From a virus: DNA of 21,686 bases. The DNA is taken from the IMG/VR virus record IMGVR_UViG_3300034072_000882, positions 1 through 21,686 of that record. The stretch is one strand, 5' to 3'. Below the pieces are notes generated by a model. It searched no databases, was not told the origin of the DNA, and worked only from the letters and a program-made list of their open reading frames with translations. Position 1 is the stretch's first letter. Each line of letters opens with the position of its first letter. Both the position numbers and the translations under genes were made by a program. Of this stretch, positions 20,687-21,686 are shown in pieces.

Positions 20687-21081
20687 CAAGCGTGATTTAC
20701 GAGCACCTAGTCAGGGAAGCAGGCTTTAGCCCCGAACAGGCAAAGGCCGCTTTGGCGCCGTGGCAAATACGCGACCTGAGCGTAGGCGGCGAAAAAGTCG
20801 GCGAGGTCATGGTGCTGAATAACGAAGTGCATTTTGCTCTCGACAGCGCTTGCAGAAAACAGCTTGGCAGGGTTCGGCTACTCAATGACACCCTGAGAGG
20901 GTTACTGAAAGAAAAAGGTTTTCTGGTCACCAGGCTCGCGCCAAACGACGCCTGCCGTCCACTGATCGAGGCTTTTGGGTTTACGCGTATCAACGCTGAT
21001 GCCGAGTATGAATATTTTTGGATGAACGAAGAGGACCCTATCCGGGTACTACAAAGAGAGGTCACACATGATTGCTATTAA
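20683..21081 (+). CDS. Acetyltransferase-like internal virion protein, 132 aa
   Basis: MTSVIYEHLVREAGFSPEQA..., with 'GEVMVLNNEVHFALDSACRK', 'LLKEKGFLVTRLAPNDACRP LIEAFGFTRI' and a final aromatic strand (AEYEYFWM). This looks like a reduced GNAT fold (strand-helix-strand ending in 'GF..' ), as often annotated for T7 gp13-like proteins next to ejection genes. The acetyl-CoA P-loop (Q/R-x-x-G-x-G/A) is not clear, so it may be non-catalytic. ATGA overlap upstream and overlap with the next gene indicate coupling. Confidence 0.6.
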   Translation: MTSVIYEHLVREAGFSPEQAKAALAPWQIRDLSVGGEKVGEVMVLNNEVHFALDSACRKQLGRVRLLNDTLRGLLKEKGFLVTRLAPNDACRPLIEAFGFTRINADAEYEYFWMNEEDPIRVLQREVTHDCY

Positions 21082-21686
21082 AGCGCCTGAAGTTAAGTAC
21101 GTGGCTCACCGTACAGCCAGGCTGCACGACGGCCCTATGCTGTACGGTAACCGGATTGATTGGCGCGGCCAATCGACTAAACACGGACCAGCGATAGGGG
21201 TTGTCGGCGCGATCGGCTCTATCAGTGCGGGGCTGTCTGCCGGTGGTATCTTAGGCGGCGTGTTGATCGCTGGCGGTGTGCTGGGCGGGATCGGCGCCTT
21301 AACAGGTAACAAGACGCTTATGGCTATCGGAGCTGTGTCTTCTTTGGCTGGGGGATTCATCTCGGCCGACACAGGGGCGTTCTTCAACCCCTTCGGTGAG
21401 GGCGCTGGGCAGTCTGTCCTGAGTAAGGGTTTGGGCGACACGTTCGGGTCTGTCTTCGATAAGATCAAATCTGGTTTGGGCATCACTCCCACAAACTTAG
21501 ACCCTGCGGGGTCGGTGGTTTCGAGCGCCTCTCAGTCCGTCGCGGATGTGGCCGGTAACGCGGCTAAATCAATCGGTGGCGGGGCGTTCGACGACGTTCT
21601 TTCCGCTGCCGGGCAGACAGCTGCCTCTACGGCCGGGTCCGCTGTTGCCGGACAGGCAGCCGCTTCAGGAGGCGGCGGGTTGCTGG
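21068..21686 (+). CDS. Glycine-rich membrane-active internal virion protein, 3' end missing
   Basis: Open to the right edge, 206 residues visible. It starts at ATG 21068 (MIAIKAPEVKYVAHRTARLH) with SD AGAGAGG ten bases upstream, overlapping the previous gene by 14 bases. Residues about 45-100 are a Gly/Ala/Ile-rich hydrophobic run (GVVGAIGSISAGLSAGGILG, then GVLIAGGVLGGIGALTG and MAIGAVSSLAGGFI), likely membrane-inserting, followed by a Ser/Gly/Ala-rich flexible part. This fits an ejection protein that lines a channel through the envelope (comparable in role to T7 gp14). Inference from composition and position. Confidence 0.7.
   Translation, partial: MIAIKAPEVKYVAHRTARLHDGPMLYGNRIDWRGQSTKHGPAIGVVGAIGSISAGLSAGGILGGVLIAGGVLGGIGALTGNKTLMAIGAVSSLAGGFISADTGAFFNPFGEGAGQSVLSKGLGDTFGSVFDKIKSGLGITPTNLDPAGSVVSSASQSVADVAGNAAKSIGGGAFDDVLSAAGQTAASTAGSAVAGQAAASGGGGLL

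Noticed and set aside
1-21686. tRNA genes, CRISPR arrays, insertion sequences and attachment sites
   Set aside because: I found no cloverleaf, no regularly spaced repeats with spacers, no transposase or integrase, and no clear att core by reading.

Overview
The window is a contiguous part of a tailed double-stranded DNA bacteriophage, most likely a short-tailed (podovirus-type) phage of a Gram-negative host. The Gram-negative call rests on a complete lysis cassette with a Rz/Rz1 spanin pair. The short-tail call rests on an N4-gp56-type capsid protein, tubular-tail-like proteins, a fibre and internal virion (ejection) proteins, with no tape-measure or sheath gene in view. The GH24 endolysin is of a type I associate with Pseudomonas and Burkholderia phages, so a pseudomonad host is a guess. 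I see no tRNA, integrase, insertion sequence or CRISPR array.

Layout. Positions 1-1095 hold a leftward block of small, probably early genes ending in a partial DUF932 gene that runs off the left edge. Positions 1096-1403 are a divergent control region with a sigma70-like promoter facing each way and operator-like ACACCT repeats. From 1404 everything reads rightward: a small unknown protein, a winged-helix protein, terS and terL (to 4152), an accessory stretch with a Tad2/DUF2829 (Thoeris anti-defence family) protein and two unknowns (4167-5155), and a bracketed cassette with a beta-rich structural protein and an AT-rich SGNH-hydrolase virion protein (5229-7433). Then come portal, a small protein, scaffold, major capsid protein and two small head proteins (7476-12591), connector and tail genes (12710-16874), tail fibre and its partner (16877-18346), holin, SAR-endolysin, Rz and embedded Rz1 (18355-19608), and three internal virion proteins (19664-21686, the last cut by the right edge).

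The most interesting structure is a recurring non-coding motif, ACAGRTGGG followed at a fixed offset (15 nt from its first base) by a TANNNT hexamer. It occurs at six gene or module borders (5122, 5229, 7443, 9730, 12654, 19615), three times directly after a rho-independent terminator. It behaves like a family of phage-specific promoters that cuts the late region into separate transcription units. One copy (5122) sits only about 75 bp upstream of a terminator and should make a short three-hairpin RNA. Another (7443) would start transcription within a few bases of the portal ATG, which lacks a Shine-Dalgarno sequence. A seventh exact-spacing match lies inside a tail gene (16443).

How the parts would work together: terS/terL package DNA through the portal into a scaffold-built capsid. 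Connector and tubular proteins complete the tail. Two candidate receptor-recognition proteins (the fibre and the SGNH protein) contact the cell surface. Internal virion proteins support genome ejection, Tad2 would blunt nucleotide-signal immunity, and the lysis cassette releases progeny.
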